A DNA stretch of 64,000 nt, taken from NCBI GenBank assembly GCA_903839865.1, contig CAIMEE010000420.1:1-64000 (forward strand). Reading direction: 5' to 3'. This DNA is from Enhydrobacter aerosaccus. GTDB lineage: Bacteria > Pseudomonadota > Alphaproteobacteria > Reyranellales > Reyranellaceae. This document shows, in pieces, positions 49,753-59,045 of this stretch. The notes beneath the pieces were generated by a model, which searched no databases, was not told where the DNA came from, and saw only the letters and a list, made by a program, of their open reading frames with translations. The number at the start of each line of letters is the position of its first letter. Position 1 is the first letter of the stretch. A program made the translations under genes and the position numbers.

Positions 49753-49808
49753 CCGACCTTTTAGCGAGGATTAACGTGGCCGCAAGCCGGTCGGCTCAAA
49801 TTCCACGG
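49753..49808 (-). promoter_or_regulatory. SAM-II (SAM-alpha) riboswitch aptamer upstream of metX
   Basis: Minus strand CCGTGGAATTTGAGCCGACCGGCTTGCGGCCACGTTAATCCTCGCTAAAAGGTCGG resembles the SAM-II core (GTGG..ATTTGAGCCG..CGGCTTGC.GCCACGTTAA..CGCTAAAA), followed by a terminator. Confidence 0.88.
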
Positions 49809-49875
49809 AGGCGGACTCTATACGGGCGGACCGGCCTTTACGCAAGGCCCCCCAACGTGTATCGCCGCTCGTTCC

Positions 49876-50727
49876 ATGGACACATCCAACCTCGACACCC
49901 TGCGCCAGGAAATCGACGCCATCGACGGCGATCTCCATGGGCTGATCCGTCGCCGCGCGACGCTGGTCGGTGAGATCGCGGCCGCCAAGCCGCCCGGGGG
50001 AATCTCCTTCCGTCCCGGCCGCGAGGCGCAGGTCCTGCGCAAGCGCCTGGCCGCCCACGAGGGCAAATTTCCGGCAACCGCCGTCTATCGCATGTGGCGC
50101 GAGATGATGAGCACCTTCGCGCTGATGCAGACGCCCGCGCTCAAGATCGCGGTCTGCCGCCCGGCCGACCAGGCCGGCTACTGGGATCTCGCGCGTGACC
50201 ATTTCGGCTGTCAGATCCCCCTGGTCGCCCACGAGTCGCCCCTACAGGTGCTGGCCGCCGTGCGCGCCGACGCCGCCACCATCGGTGTCGTGCCGGCCGC
50301 GATCGAAGCCGACACCGCGCCGTGGTGGCCACTGCTGGCCAGCGGCGAGGCGACCCTGCCCAACATTGTGGGCAAGCTGCCGTTCCTCGTCATGCCCAAC
50401 GCCCGCGTGCGGGGTATTTCGGCGCTTCTACTGGCCCGGATGGAGCCCGAGGAAAGCGGTGACGACCGTGCGCTGGTGTCGCTGGAATCGATCACCGGCC
50501 TCAGCCGCGACCGCATCTCCGCCGCCCTCGAAAAGGCCGGCCTGCCCGCCTTTACATCGGCGCTGGACCAGATTGTGCGCGGCGTGCATCACTATCTGAT
50601 CGAGCTGCCGGGCGTGATCGCCGATGGCGACAAGCGTCTGCGCGGGCTCGAGGCGGCCCTGGGGCTGGAGAACGGCAGGGTTGCCGCGATCGGCGCCTAT
50701 GCCGTGCCCGCAACGCCGCGGACCTGA
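49876..50727 (+). CDS. Chorismate mutase (N-terminal CM type II, C-terminal prephenate dehydratase-like region)
   Basis: LDTLRQEIDAIDGDLHGLIRRRATLVGEIAAAK...YRMWREMMS; followed by hisC and tyrC. Confidence 0.88.
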   Translation: MDTSNLDTLRQEIDAIDGDLHGLIRRRATLVGEIAAAKPPGGISFRPGREAQVLRKRLAAHEGKFPATAVYRMWREMMSTFALMQTPALKIAVCRPADQAGYWDLARDHFGCQIPLVAHESPLQVLAAVRADAATIGVVPAAIEADTAPWWPLLASGEATLPNIVGKLPFLVMPNARVRGISALLLARMEPEESGDDRALVSLESITGLSRDRISAALEKAGLPAFTSALDQIVRGVHHYLIELPGVIADGDKRLRGLEAALGLENGRVAAIGAYAVPATPRT

Positions 50728-50749
50728 TCGTTTTCTGACGGAGAGAGAT

Positions 50750-51844
50750 ATGACGGCGCTGAAGCCGCGTCCGGGCATCATGCAGATCGCCCCCTATGTG
50801 CCCGGCAAGGACTCGGTCGACGGCAAGGAGCCGGTGGCAAAACTCTCGTCGAACGAGAGCGCGCTCGGTCCCTCGCCCAAGGCGATGGCGGCCTACGCCA
50901 AGGCGGCACCCGACCTGCATCGCTATCCCGACGGCGGCACCGAGAAGCTGCGCGCGGCGATCGGCAAGCATTACGGCCTCGATCCGGCGCGCATCATCTG
51001 CGGCACCGGCTCCGACGAGCTGCTCAACCTGTTGGTCCGCGCCTACTGCGGACCGGGCGACGAGCTGCTCTACAGCCAGTACGGCTTCCTGATGTATCCG
51101 ATCAACGCGCTGGGCGTGGGCGCCACGCCCGTGGCTGCGCCGGAGAAGAACTTCCGCACCGACGTCGACGCGATGATCGCCGCCATCACCGACAAGACGC
51201 GTCTTGTGGCGCTGGTCAATCCGAACAATCCGACCGGTAGCTACATCACCAGGGACGAGGTGCGCCGCCTGCACAAGGCGATCCCGAAGAACGTGCTGCT
51301 GCAGATCGATGCGGCCTACGCCGAATACGTCACCAAGGACGACTACGAGTCGGGCATCGAGCTGGTCGACCGGGCCGAGAACGTCGTCATGACGCGCACC
51401 TTCTCCAAGATCTACGGTCTGGGTGCTTTGCGCATCGGCTGGATGTACGGCCCCGCCGGCGTCATCGACGTGATCAACCGGCTGCGCCAGCCGTTCAACG
51501 TCAACCAGCCGGCGCAGGCCGCCGCGATAGCGGCACTCGAGGACGTCGAGCACAGCAAGGCCGCCCGCGCCAACAATGAGAAGCAGCTGGCCTGGCTCAC
51601 CGCCGAACTGATCAAGCTGGGCCTCAAGCCGCTGCCCAGCGTCGGCAACTTCGTGGCCGTGAGCTTCGGCTCCGCCGACCGCGCGACGGCCGCCAACGAC
51701 TGGCTGATGCGCGACGGGCTGATCCCGCGCATGATCGCGGGTTACGGCATGCCGGAGTACCTGCGCATCACCATCGGCACCGAGAAGGAAATGAAGCTGG
51801 TGCAGGACAGCCTGGCGCGCTTCGTCGGCAAGAACAGCAAATGA
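50750..51844 (+). CDS. hisC: Histidinol-phosphate aminotransferase
   Basis: KLSSNESALGPSPKAM...NPNNPTGSYI...TRTFSKIYGLGALRIGWMYG. Confidence 0.95.
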   Translation: MTALKPRPGIMQIAPYVPGKDSVDGKEPVAKLSSNESALGPSPKAMAAYAKAAPDLHRYPDGGTEKLRAAIGKHYGLDPARIICGTGSDELLNLLVRAYCGPGDELLYSQYGFLMYPINALGVGATPVAAPEKNFRTDVDAMIAAITDKTRLVALVNPNNPTGSYITRDEVRRLHKAIPKNVLLQIDAAYAEYVTKDDYESGIELVDRAENVVMTRTFSKIYGLGALRIGWMYGPAGVIDVINRLRQPFNVNQPAQAAAIAALEDVEHSKAARANNEKQLAWLTAELIKLGLKPLPSVGNFVAVSFGSADRATAANDWLMRDGLIPRMIAGYGMPEYLRITIGTEKEMKLVQDSLARFVGKNSK

Positions 51845-52725
51845 GTGGACCTCTGTTCAACAAGATCGCGCTGATCGGCATCGGCCTGATCGGCGGATCG
51901 ATCGCGCTCGAGGCGCGCAAGCGCGGTCTCGCCAACAAGATCGTGGCGGCAACGCGCAAGGCGGAGACGGCGGAGATCGCCAACAAGCTGAAGCTGGTCG
52001 ATCACTGCGGCACCGATCTCGCGGCCGCCGTCGAGGATGCCGACCTCGTCATCGTCTGCACCCCGGTCGGCGCCTGCGGGCCCGCGACGGCTGCGATCGC
52101 GTCGAAGCTCAAGCCCGGCAGCATCATCTCCGACGTGGGCTCGGTGAAGCAGACGGTGATCGCCGACATGCTGCCGCACATTCCGAAGGGCGTGCACTTC
52201 GTGCCGGCCCATCCAGTCGCCGGCACCGAGAATTCCGGCCCCGAGGCAGCGCTGCTCGACCTGTTCCAGGGCCGCTGGTGCATCCTGACGCCGCTGCCCG
52301 ACAGCGATGCCGCCGCCGTCGACAAGCTCGAGACCTTCTGGAAGGCGCTGGGCAGCCTGGTCAACCGCATCGACCCGGCCGACCATGACCGCATCCTCGC
52401 CATCACCTCGCACCTGCCGCATCTCATCGCCTACACGATCGTGGGCACCGCTGACGACCTGGGCGGCCACCTGAACAGCGAAGTGCTGAAATACGCCGCC
52501 GGCGGCTTCCGCGACTTCACGCGCATCGCGGCTTCCGATCCCACCATGTGGCGCGACATCTTCATGAACAACCGCGAGGCCGTCCTCGAGGTGATCCAGC
52601 GCTTCCAGGAAGACCTCTTCTACCTGCAGCGCGCCATCCGCTGGGGCGAGGGCGACAAGCTGTTCGACCTGTTCACGCGCACCCGCGACATCCGCCGCGC
52701 GCTGATCCACCTCAACCAGGCGTAG
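51841..52725 (+). CDS. tyrC: Prephenate/arogenate dehydrogenase
   Basis: IALIGIGLIGGSIALEARKRGL, VPAHPVAGTENSGPEAA, ITSHLPHLIAYTIV. Confidence 0.94.
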   Translation: MSGPLFNKIALIGIGLIGGSIALEARKRGLANKIVAATRKAETAEIANKLKLVDHCGTDLAAAVEDADLVIVCTPVGACGPATAAIASKLKPGSIISDVGSVKQTVIADMLPHIPKGVHFVPAHPVAGTENSGPEAALLDLFQGRWCILTPLPDSDAAAVDKLETFWKALGSLVNRIDPADHDRILAITSHLPHLIAYTIVGTADDLGGHLNSEVLKYAAGGFRDFTRIAASDPTMWRDIFMNNREAVLEVIQRFQEDLFYLQRAIRWGEGDKLFDLFTRTRDIRRALIHLNQA

Positions 52726-52728
52726 ACA

Positions 52729-53256
52729 CTGACGGATCGGCCCCTCTGGGTTTTCGCCTACGGCTCGCTGATGTGGAATCCGGGCTTCAAGCCCCCGGAG
52801 ACACAGCCCGCGCGGCTGCACGGCTTCCACCGCGCCTTCTGCATCTACTCCGAGCACTATCGCGGCACGCCGAAGAAGCCCGGGCTGATCCTGGGCCTGC
52901 TCGCGGGCGGCTCGTGCCGCGGCCTCGCCCACCGGCTGCCGGCTGCCTCCTACGACAAAGTTCGGCGCTATCTCTGGCAGCGCGAGATCGAGAACGACGG
53001 TGTCTACGTCGAGGAGATCCGCACGCTCCATCTGGCCGACGGGCGTGCCGTGCCGTCGCTGGTCTATCTTGCCGACAGGGCGCATCGCCAGTTCGCCGGC
53101 AAGCTGCCGCTCGCACGGTCGATCGCGCTGGTGCGCCAGGGCAAGGGCGCGACCGGCAGCAATATCGACTATGTCAGGAACACGCTCGCGCACATGCACG
53201 AGCTGGGACTACGCGACAGGACGCTCGAAGAACTGGCGCGGCGCGCCAGCCTCTAG
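52729..53256 (+). CDS. Gamma-glutamylcyclotransferase (ChaC family); predicted CTG start
   Basis: LTDRPLWVFAYGSLMWNPGF; the essential FAYGSL loop precedes the first ATG (52771); LGLLAGGSCRGLAHRLP. Confidence 0.85.
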   Translation: MTDRPLWVFAYGSLMWNPGFKPPETQPARLHGFHRAFCIYSEHYRGTPKKPGLILGLLAGGSCRGLAHRLPAASYDKVRRYLWQREIENDGVYVEEIRTLHLADGRAVPSLVYLADRAHRQFAGKLPLARSIALVRQGKGATGSNIDYVRNTLAHMHELGLRDRTLEELARRASL

Positions 53257-53880
53257 TTAGTGCGCGTCGTTGAAGATCGCCTTCATGATGAAACGCCATT
53301 CCTCGCGCGCCTGCTCGACGGTGAGGCCCAGCCGCTCGCGCAGCACGATCCAGGTCTCGGGCGTCAGCGCGACGGAGAGCGCGTTCAGCGTATGCTCGCG
53401 CTTCTCGCCGGGCAGCGCCGAGAGTTCCGGGCCAAAGGTGTCGGCGATCTGCGCGCGATTGCCGGAATAGAGGCTCACGATCCTGGCCGCGGCATCGGCC
53501 GAACGGCGTTGCAGGGTCTGGATGAACGTCCACATCGGCCGCACCGTCTCGTAGCGTTCGGCGCGATGATCGACGACGACGCCGATGCGCTGGTCGAGCG
53601 GCCACTGGCGGTTGATCTCGGGGTGCCCGCCGGTGACCGTCGTCAGCACGCGCCCGAGGACCGCGACGTAGAGTTCGGCGGTGTCGGCGAAATGCTGGAA
53701 CACGGTGCGCGCCGAAACGCCGGCGAGCTTGGCGATATCGCGGACGATCGGCGCCACTTCGCCATCCAAGGCGAGCGTCTGGGTGGAGGCAACGATGGCC
53801 TCGCGCGTCCGAGCGACGCGGTCGCCGCGCGCGGCATGCTGCGGGACTGCCTGCAGTTCAGATGTCGACAGTGCGTCCAT
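53257..53880 (-). CDS. TetR/AcrR family transcriptional regulator
   Basis: TREAIVASTQTLALDGEVAPIVRDIAKLAGVSARTVFQHFADTAELYVAV HTH; C-terminal similarity to the 12313..12963 regulator. Confidence 0.9.
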   Translation of the reverse strand: MDALSTSELQAVPQHAARGDRVARTREAIVASTQTLALDGEVAPIVRDIAKLAGVSARTVFQHFADTAELYVAVLGRVLTTVTGGHPEINRQWPLDQRIGVVVDHRAERYETVRPMWTFIQTLQRRSADAAARIVSLYSGNRAQIADTFGPELSALPGEKREHTLNALSVALTPETWIVLRERLGLTVEQAREEWRFIMKAIFNDAH

Positions 53881-54020
53881 TCTCTCTACCCCTGCGAGCG
53901 GCCCCTCTTGACGCGGAGCCTTACTCTTTGCGTACGAGCGGTGACACGATTTCGGTAATCTGCTGTACGTAATCTAACTGAGAAACGTGTATGCGCTGAA
54001 GCACTATAAGTGCATTTCCG

Positions 54021-54067
54021 CGTAAGCAATTCGTAAGCAAGCCGTTCGTAAGTAAGCTTTGCGTAAG
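54021..54067. repeat. Four direct CGTAAG repeats upstream of metC
   Basis: CGTAAG at 54021, 54032, 54047 and 54062. Confidence 0.7.
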
Positions 54068-54080
54068 GTACGATAATCGC

Positions 54081-55235
54081 ATGACAAAGAAGACCGTTTC
54101 CGCCGCTTCGCTCGCCGCCCAGGCCATGGGCTGGATCGATCCCGTCACCAGGGCCGTGGTGCCGCCGATCCATATGGCGAGCACCTATCTGCGCGACGAG
54201 GACAATGGTTACAGTTCCGGACGTATCTATGCGCGCGCCGACAATCCAACCTTCGACCAGGCCGAGACCACGCTCGCCGCCCTCGAAGGCGGCGCGAAAG
54301 CGCTGATTTTCTCCTCGGGCATGAGTGCCGCGACCGCTTGCTTCCTGGCGCTCGCACCCGGCGACCATGTCGTGGTGCCGAAGGTCATGTACTGGTCGCT
54401 GCGCAACTGGCTTGCGACATTTGCGACCAACTGGGGCCTCAAGGTCGAGTTCGTCGACGCAGACAGGACCGATGCGATTGCCGCGGCGGTGAAGAAAGGC
54501 GTGACGAAGCTGGTGTGGCTCGAGACGCCGGCCAATCCGACCTGGGCCCTCAGCGACATCGCCGCCGCCGCCGAGATCGCGCACAAGGCGGGCGCGCTTT
54601 TAGGCGTGGATTCGACCGTAGCAACGCCAGTGCTGACGCGGCCGATCGAACACGGCGCCGACATCGTCATGCATTCGGCCACCAAGTATCTCAACGGCCA
54701 TTCCGACATCATCGCGGGCGCGCTGGTCGGCGCGCGCGACGACGATCACTGGAAGAAGCTGCGCGCCATCCGCGCGCAGCTGGGTACGATCCTGGGCCAG
54801 ACCGAAGCGTGGCTGCTGATGCGCGGCATGCGCACGCTCTACCCGCGCGTCGCCTGGGCCTGCCGCTCGGCGCAGTCGCTGGCCGAGAAGTTCGCGGCGC
54901 ACCCTATGATCGAGGAGGTGCTCTATCCCGGCCTGCCGTCGTTCGCGGGCCATGCCGTGGCCAGGAAGCAGATGACGAACGGCTTCGGCGGCATGCTGTC
55001 GGTACGCATCAAGGGCGGCGAGCGCGCCGCCATCGCCACCGCCGCGCGGGTCGAGCTGTGGAAGCGCGCCACGTCGCTGGGCGGCGTCGAGAGCCTGATC
55101 GAGCACCGCGCCAGCATCGAGGGGCCCGGCACGCCCTGCCCGCCCGATCTTCTCCGGCTTTCCGTGGGTGTCGAGGAGAGCGCCGACCTGTTCGAGGATC
55201 TCGACCAAGCCTTGAAGCGTGCGCACAACGCCTAG
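54081..55235 (+). CDS. metC: Cystathionine beta-lyase (trans-sulfuration PLP enzyme family)
   Basis: YARADNPTFDQAETTLAALEGGAKALIFSSGMSAATA, VMHSATKYLNGHSDIIAGALV PLP-Lys motif. Confidence 0.92.
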   Translation: MTKKTVSAASLAAQAMGWIDPVTRAVVPPIHMASTYLRDEDNGYSSGRIYARADNPTFDQAETTLAALEGGAKALIFSSGMSAATACFLALAPGDHVVVPKVMYWSLRNWLATFATNWGLKVEFVDADRTDAIAAAVKKGVTKLVWLETPANPTWALSDIAAAAEIAHKAGALLGVDSTVATPVLTRPIEHGADIVMHSATKYLNGHSDIIAGALVGARDDDHWKKLRAIRAQLGTILGQTEAWLLMRGMRTLYPRVAWACRSAQSLAEKFAAHPMIEEVLYPGLPSFAGHAVARKQMTNGFGGMLSVRIKGGERAAIATAARVELWKRATSLGGVESLIEHRASIEGPGTPCPPDLLRLSVGVEESADLFEDLDQALKRAHNA

Positions 55236-56200
55236 AGTCCGAGAGAGAAGCCCTCGCGCAGGGGATCGTCGGCGTCGAAGCGGAACGTCGCTTCGCCCGT
55301 CATATGCGCAATACCGCCGACCTCGACGATCACCGATTTGCGCGGGCCCACGGCCGGGCCGTCGCGCAGCGCCGTGCCGGTGAAGATCGAGCCGGTGCAG
55401 CTCTCGAAGCGACTCTCCTGCCCGAGCTTCGCCTGCCGGCGCATGACCTGCAGCGCCATGCGCGCCGACACGCCGCTGCCGGTCGGGCTGCGATCGATCT
55501 GGCGGCCCGCGAAGATGCAGACGTTGCGGCTGGGCGACACTGCGCCGTCGGTCAGGATCGTGCCGTAGAGATAGGCGAGATCGGGCTCGGACAGATGCTC
55601 GATCGGAATGGCCTTGGCGGCCGCCAGCGCAATCTCCTCGCCGGCATCGACGATCGCGCGCATTGGCGAGCTACGCAGGTCGAGGCCGATCGAATCGGCG
55701 GACAGGAAGGCGTAGAAGGCGCCGCCATAGGCGATGTCGACCGTCACAGGCCCCCAGGTCGCGGTCGGCGCCACGCGGTCGAGCGCATAGACGAACGACG
55801 GCACGCTCTCGAAGCGCACCCAGCCCTGCCTGTCGACATTGGCCACCACCAGCCCGCACGGACATTGCAGGCGCACCGTCGGGCCCGGCACCCGGCCGCT
55901 CTCGACCGCCCAGCGCGCGAGCGCGATGGTGGCGTGGCCGCACATGGTCGAGTAGCCCTCGTTGTGCATGAACAGCACGGCGAGATCGGCCTCGGGATGA
56001 TCGGGCTCGACCAACAGCGCGCCATACATGCCGTCGTGGCCGCGCGGCTCCAGCATCAGGCCGCGCCTGAGGTGATCGTGCTTCTCCAGGCATTCGCGCC
56101 GCTTGCCCAGCAACGTAGGCGCCGTGAGCTTCGGCCATCCCTCGACGATGATGCGCGTCGGCTCGCCGCCGGTGTGCATCTCCACCGTGGAGACGATCAT
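55232..56200 (-). CDS. Proline racemase family; likely trans-3-hydroxy-L-proline dehydratase
   Basis: EMHTGGEPTRI, STMCGHATIALARWAVE (first Cys present), IDRSPTGSGVSARMAL (second catalytic Cys replaced by Thr). Confidence 0.9.
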   Translation of the reverse strand: MIVSTVEMHTGGEPTRIIVEGWPKLTAPTLLGKRRECLEKHDHLRRGLMLEPRGHDGMYGALLVEPDHPEADLAVLFMHNEGYSTMCGHATIALARWAVESGRVPGPTVRLQCPCGLVVANVDRQGWVRFESVPSFVYALDRVAPTATWGPVTVDIAYGGAFYAFLSADSIGLDLRSSPMRAIVDAGEEIALAAAKAIPIEHLSEPDLAYLYGTILTDGAVSPSRNVCIFAGRQIDRSPTGSGVSARMALQVMRRQAKLGQESRFESCTGSIFTGTALRDGPAVGPRKSVIVEVGGIAHMTGEATFRFDADDPLREGFSLGL

Positions 56201-57345
56201 CCGAAGGCCTTGCCGAGGCCCGCGCCGATGCGCTCGTTCATCATCTCGATCGAGCCGTCGGTGTAGGCCGCGATCTTGGCGCCCGCGAGATGACGCGACA
56301 GCGGATAGTCGGCGCGCAAGCCATTGGCGCCCATCGCCTGAATACAGTCGGCGATGCGCTGCACCGCCATGTCGGTGGCGAATTTCTTGGCGTAGGCCGC
56401 GGGCATCACCGCGTCGCCGCCGGTGTCGATGAGGCGGGCGGCGCGATAGGTGAGCAGCCGCGCCGCTTCGAGATCGGTCGCGGCATCGGCCAGTTTCCAG
56501 CGCACGCCCTGATGCTCGATCACCGGCTGGCCGAAGCTCTTGCGCTGCTGCGTGTAGCGCACCGCGGTTTCGAGGCTGGCCTGCAGCATGCCGCAGCACA
56601 TCGCGGCCACATACGCCCGCGCGCCGTTGATGCCCGCCAGCGCGGCCTTGAAGCCTTCACCGGCGGGCTTCAGCAAGGCCTCGTCGGGCGCGATGTAATC
56701 GACGAGACGAAAACCGCCGACGCCGATCGCGTGGCCGCCGTGCAGCTCGAACGGCTTCTCGCGATGGAAGCCCGGACGCTCGGCCTCGATCGCGAAGCAG
56801 GCGATGCCGCGATAGCCCTGCGCCTTGTCGGTCTGGGCATAGGCGATCGACAGGCCCGCCACCGCGGCATTGGTGATCCAGGCCTTGGCGCCGTTCAGCT
56901 TCCATCCGCAGTCGACCTTGACCGCCGTCATCTCGAGGCCGCCGAAATCGCTGCCGACATTGGGCTCGCTCAGGCCCGCGCAGCCGATCACCTCGCCGGT
57001 GAGCATGCGCGGCAGCAGGCGCGCCACATGGGCGGGCGCGCCGTCGCGGGCAAAGCGCGCGCAGGCGTTGTGATGGTTGATCATCGCGAAGGCGAAAGCG
57101 AAGTCGGCCTTCGCGATCTCCTCGAAAGCGCGCAGCTTGCAGGAAAACGACAGCCCCTGCCCGCCGTGCTTCTTCGCCAGTTCGATCGTGTTGAGGCTGG
57201 CGGCGCAGCCCGCCCGGATGGTCTCCAGCGGATAGTGCCGCTCCCATTCCCAGCGCGCGGCATGGTGCGCCACATGCTCCGCGGCAAAGGCCTTCGCCCG
57301 CGCGACGACGGAAAGTTCCTCGGGGGTCAGGAATTCATCCAGCAT
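56197..57345 (-). CDS. Acyl-CoA dehydrogenase family protein
   Basis: IGCAGLSEPNVGSDFGGLEMTAVKV...GAKAWITNAAVAG...QRKSFGQPVIEHQGVRWKLADAATDLEAARLLTYRAA. Confidence 0.95.
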   Translation of the reverse strand: MLDEFLTPEELSVVARAKAFAAEHVAHHAARWEWERHYPLETIRAGCAASLNTIELAKKHGGQGLSFSCKLRAFEEIAKADFAFAFAMINHHNACARFARDGAPAHVARLLPRMLTGEVIGCAGLSEPNVGSDFGGLEMTAVKVDCGWKLNGAKAWITNAAVAGLSIAYAQTDKAQGYRGIACFAIEAERPGFHREKPFELHGGHAIGVGGFRLVDYIAPDEALLKPAGEGFKAALAGINGARAYVAAMCCGMLQASLETAVRYTQQRKSFGQPVIEHQGVRWKLADAATDLEAARLLTYRAARLIDTGGDAVMPAAYAKKFATDMAVQRIADCIQAMGANGLRADYPLSRHLAGAKIAAYTDGSIEMMNERIGAGLGKAFG

Positions 57346-57402
57346 TTGCCTGAGATACACGATTGGACCCGTGACGCAACCGCGGGCTAGAATATCCGCG
57401 AT

Positions 57403-57477
<75 letters not shown>

Positions 57478-57507
57478 ACAATCTTTCAGGCAGGAAGCGT
57501 CGTCATC

Positions 57508-58848
57508 ATGGATTCCGTCGTTGCGATGCCGGTCGCGGCCGGCGGCGATTTCGCTTCCGACGCGGCGGCCTTCTCCGCTTACTGGCTGCAGGCCAATGCG
57601 CGGCTGAAACGGCTGCCGCCCAAGGCCCAGCGCGACGCCGCCGCGGCCGATATTGCCGACATCATCAAGCAGGCGAGCCGCGACGCGCGCTTCATGTTCC
57701 TGCGCCGCCATGCCCGCACGCTCTACGACCGGCTGACCGACAACCGCCGCAAGTTCGTTCGCATCGAGCGGCTGGTCTACGACGCGGCCGAGCTGGTGCC
57801 GGGCCTCGTGCCCAGCCGCGCCGAAGTCGCCGCCGAAGGCCAACTCAGGCAGTCCGAAAAGGAAGGCCATGAGATCGACCAGGGCATTCTCTTTAACCAG
57901 CTGCTGGCCGATCCCGAGGCCGGCATGCATCTCTGCCATGCGATGCTGCTGCCGCGCGAAGAATCGGCGGAGGCGCTGGCCAAGTTCCTGCGCGACGGAC
58001 GGCTCGATCTCGGCAGCGCCAAGGTCGAGCGCCGCGGCAAGGCAGCCGTCCTCCTGCTCGCCAACCCGCGATTCCTGAACTCCGAAGATGCCTCTACCCA
58101 GATCGCGACCGAGATCGGCGCCGACGTCTGCACTCTCGATCCGCAGAGCAAGGTCGCCGTCCTGCGCGGCGATGTTGTCCCGGAAGGCAAGTATGCCGGC
58201 CGGCGCGTGTTCAATGCCGGCATCAACCTCACGCACCTCTATTACGGCCGCATCCCGTTCCTGTGGTTCCTGATCCGCGACCTCGGATTCGTGAACAAGA
58301 TGACGCGCGGCCTCGCCTATCCAAAAGTGTCGCCGGACGAAGTCTCGGGCGATTCGATCGAGAAGATCTGGATCTCGGCGGTGGAAACCTTCGCGATCGG
58401 CGGCGGCTGCCAGATCCTGCTGGCGACCGACTTCAACATCGCCGCGAAGGACGCCTACATGACGCTGCCCGCCCGCAAGGAAGGCATCATTCCGGCGATG
58501 GCCAACCTCAGGCTGGCACGTTTCGTCGGCGACCGGCTTGCACGCCAGGCGATCATGTACGAGCGCCGCTTCGAGTGCGATTCGGAGGAAGGCCGGCTGA
58601 TCTGCGACGAGGTCGTGGCGCCCGAGGACATCGAGACGACCATCGACCGCGTGGCCGAGCGCATCACGGGCTCGGGCGCGGTCGGCGCCATCGGCAACCG
58701 CCGCGCGCTCCGTTTTTCCGTCGAGCCGCTCGACACGTTCCGGCGCTACGCCGCGCTCTATGCCCGCGAGCAGGCCTACTGCCACTTCAGCCCGGCACTG
58801 ATCGACAATCTCGAGCATTACTGGAACGCCCAGAACAAGACCGCCTAG
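57508..58848 (+). CDS. Enoyl-CoA hydratase/isomerase superfamily, DpgC-like (cofactor-independent oxygenase relative)
   Basis: Long N-terminal helical extension, then AIGGGCQILLATDFNIAAKDAYMTLPARKEGIIPAMANLRLARFVGDRLARQAIMYERRFECDSEEGRLICDEVV. Confidence 0.85.
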   Translation: MDSVVAMPVAAGGDFASDAAAFSAYWLQANARLKRLPPKAQRDAAAADIADIIKQASRDARFMFLRRHARTLYDRLTDNRRKFVRIERLVYDAAELVPGLVPSRAEVAAEGQLRQSEKEGHEIDQGILFNQLLADPEAGMHLCHAMLLPREESAEALAKFLRDGRLDLGSAKVERRGKAAVLLLANPRFLNSEDASTQIATEIGADVCTLDPQSKVAVLRGDVVPEGKYAGRRVFNAGINLTHLYYGRIPFLWFLIRDLGFVNKMTRGLAYPKVSPDEVSGDSIEKIWISAVETFAIGGGCQILLATDFNIAAKDAYMTLPARKEGIIPAMANLRLARFVGDRLARQAIMYERRFECDSEEGRLICDEVVAPEDIETTIDRVAERITGSGAVGAIGNRRALRFSVEPLDTFRRYAALYAREQAYCHFSPALIDNLEHYWNAQNKTA

Positions 58849-59045
58849 ATCCTTGAATCCTGCCGGCGCGTTCCCATGTCCTCGCGTTGAGGAGACGCTG
58901 CACGGTGGGGCAGATCGAAGGGGGCGGATCAAGCAGGCGGTGATATCGCCCAGCGATGGGAGACGGGAGTTAGCGCAATTAGCGCTACCCCGCTACCCCT
59001 CCCTCTCGCCGTTTTTCCCGTTATCTGAACGGGCAAGCCTCCAGG

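Noticed and set aside
54081-56266. 642-aa plus-strand ORF overlapping metC and the dehydratase
   Set aside because: Out-of-frame shadow ORF over two well-supported genes.
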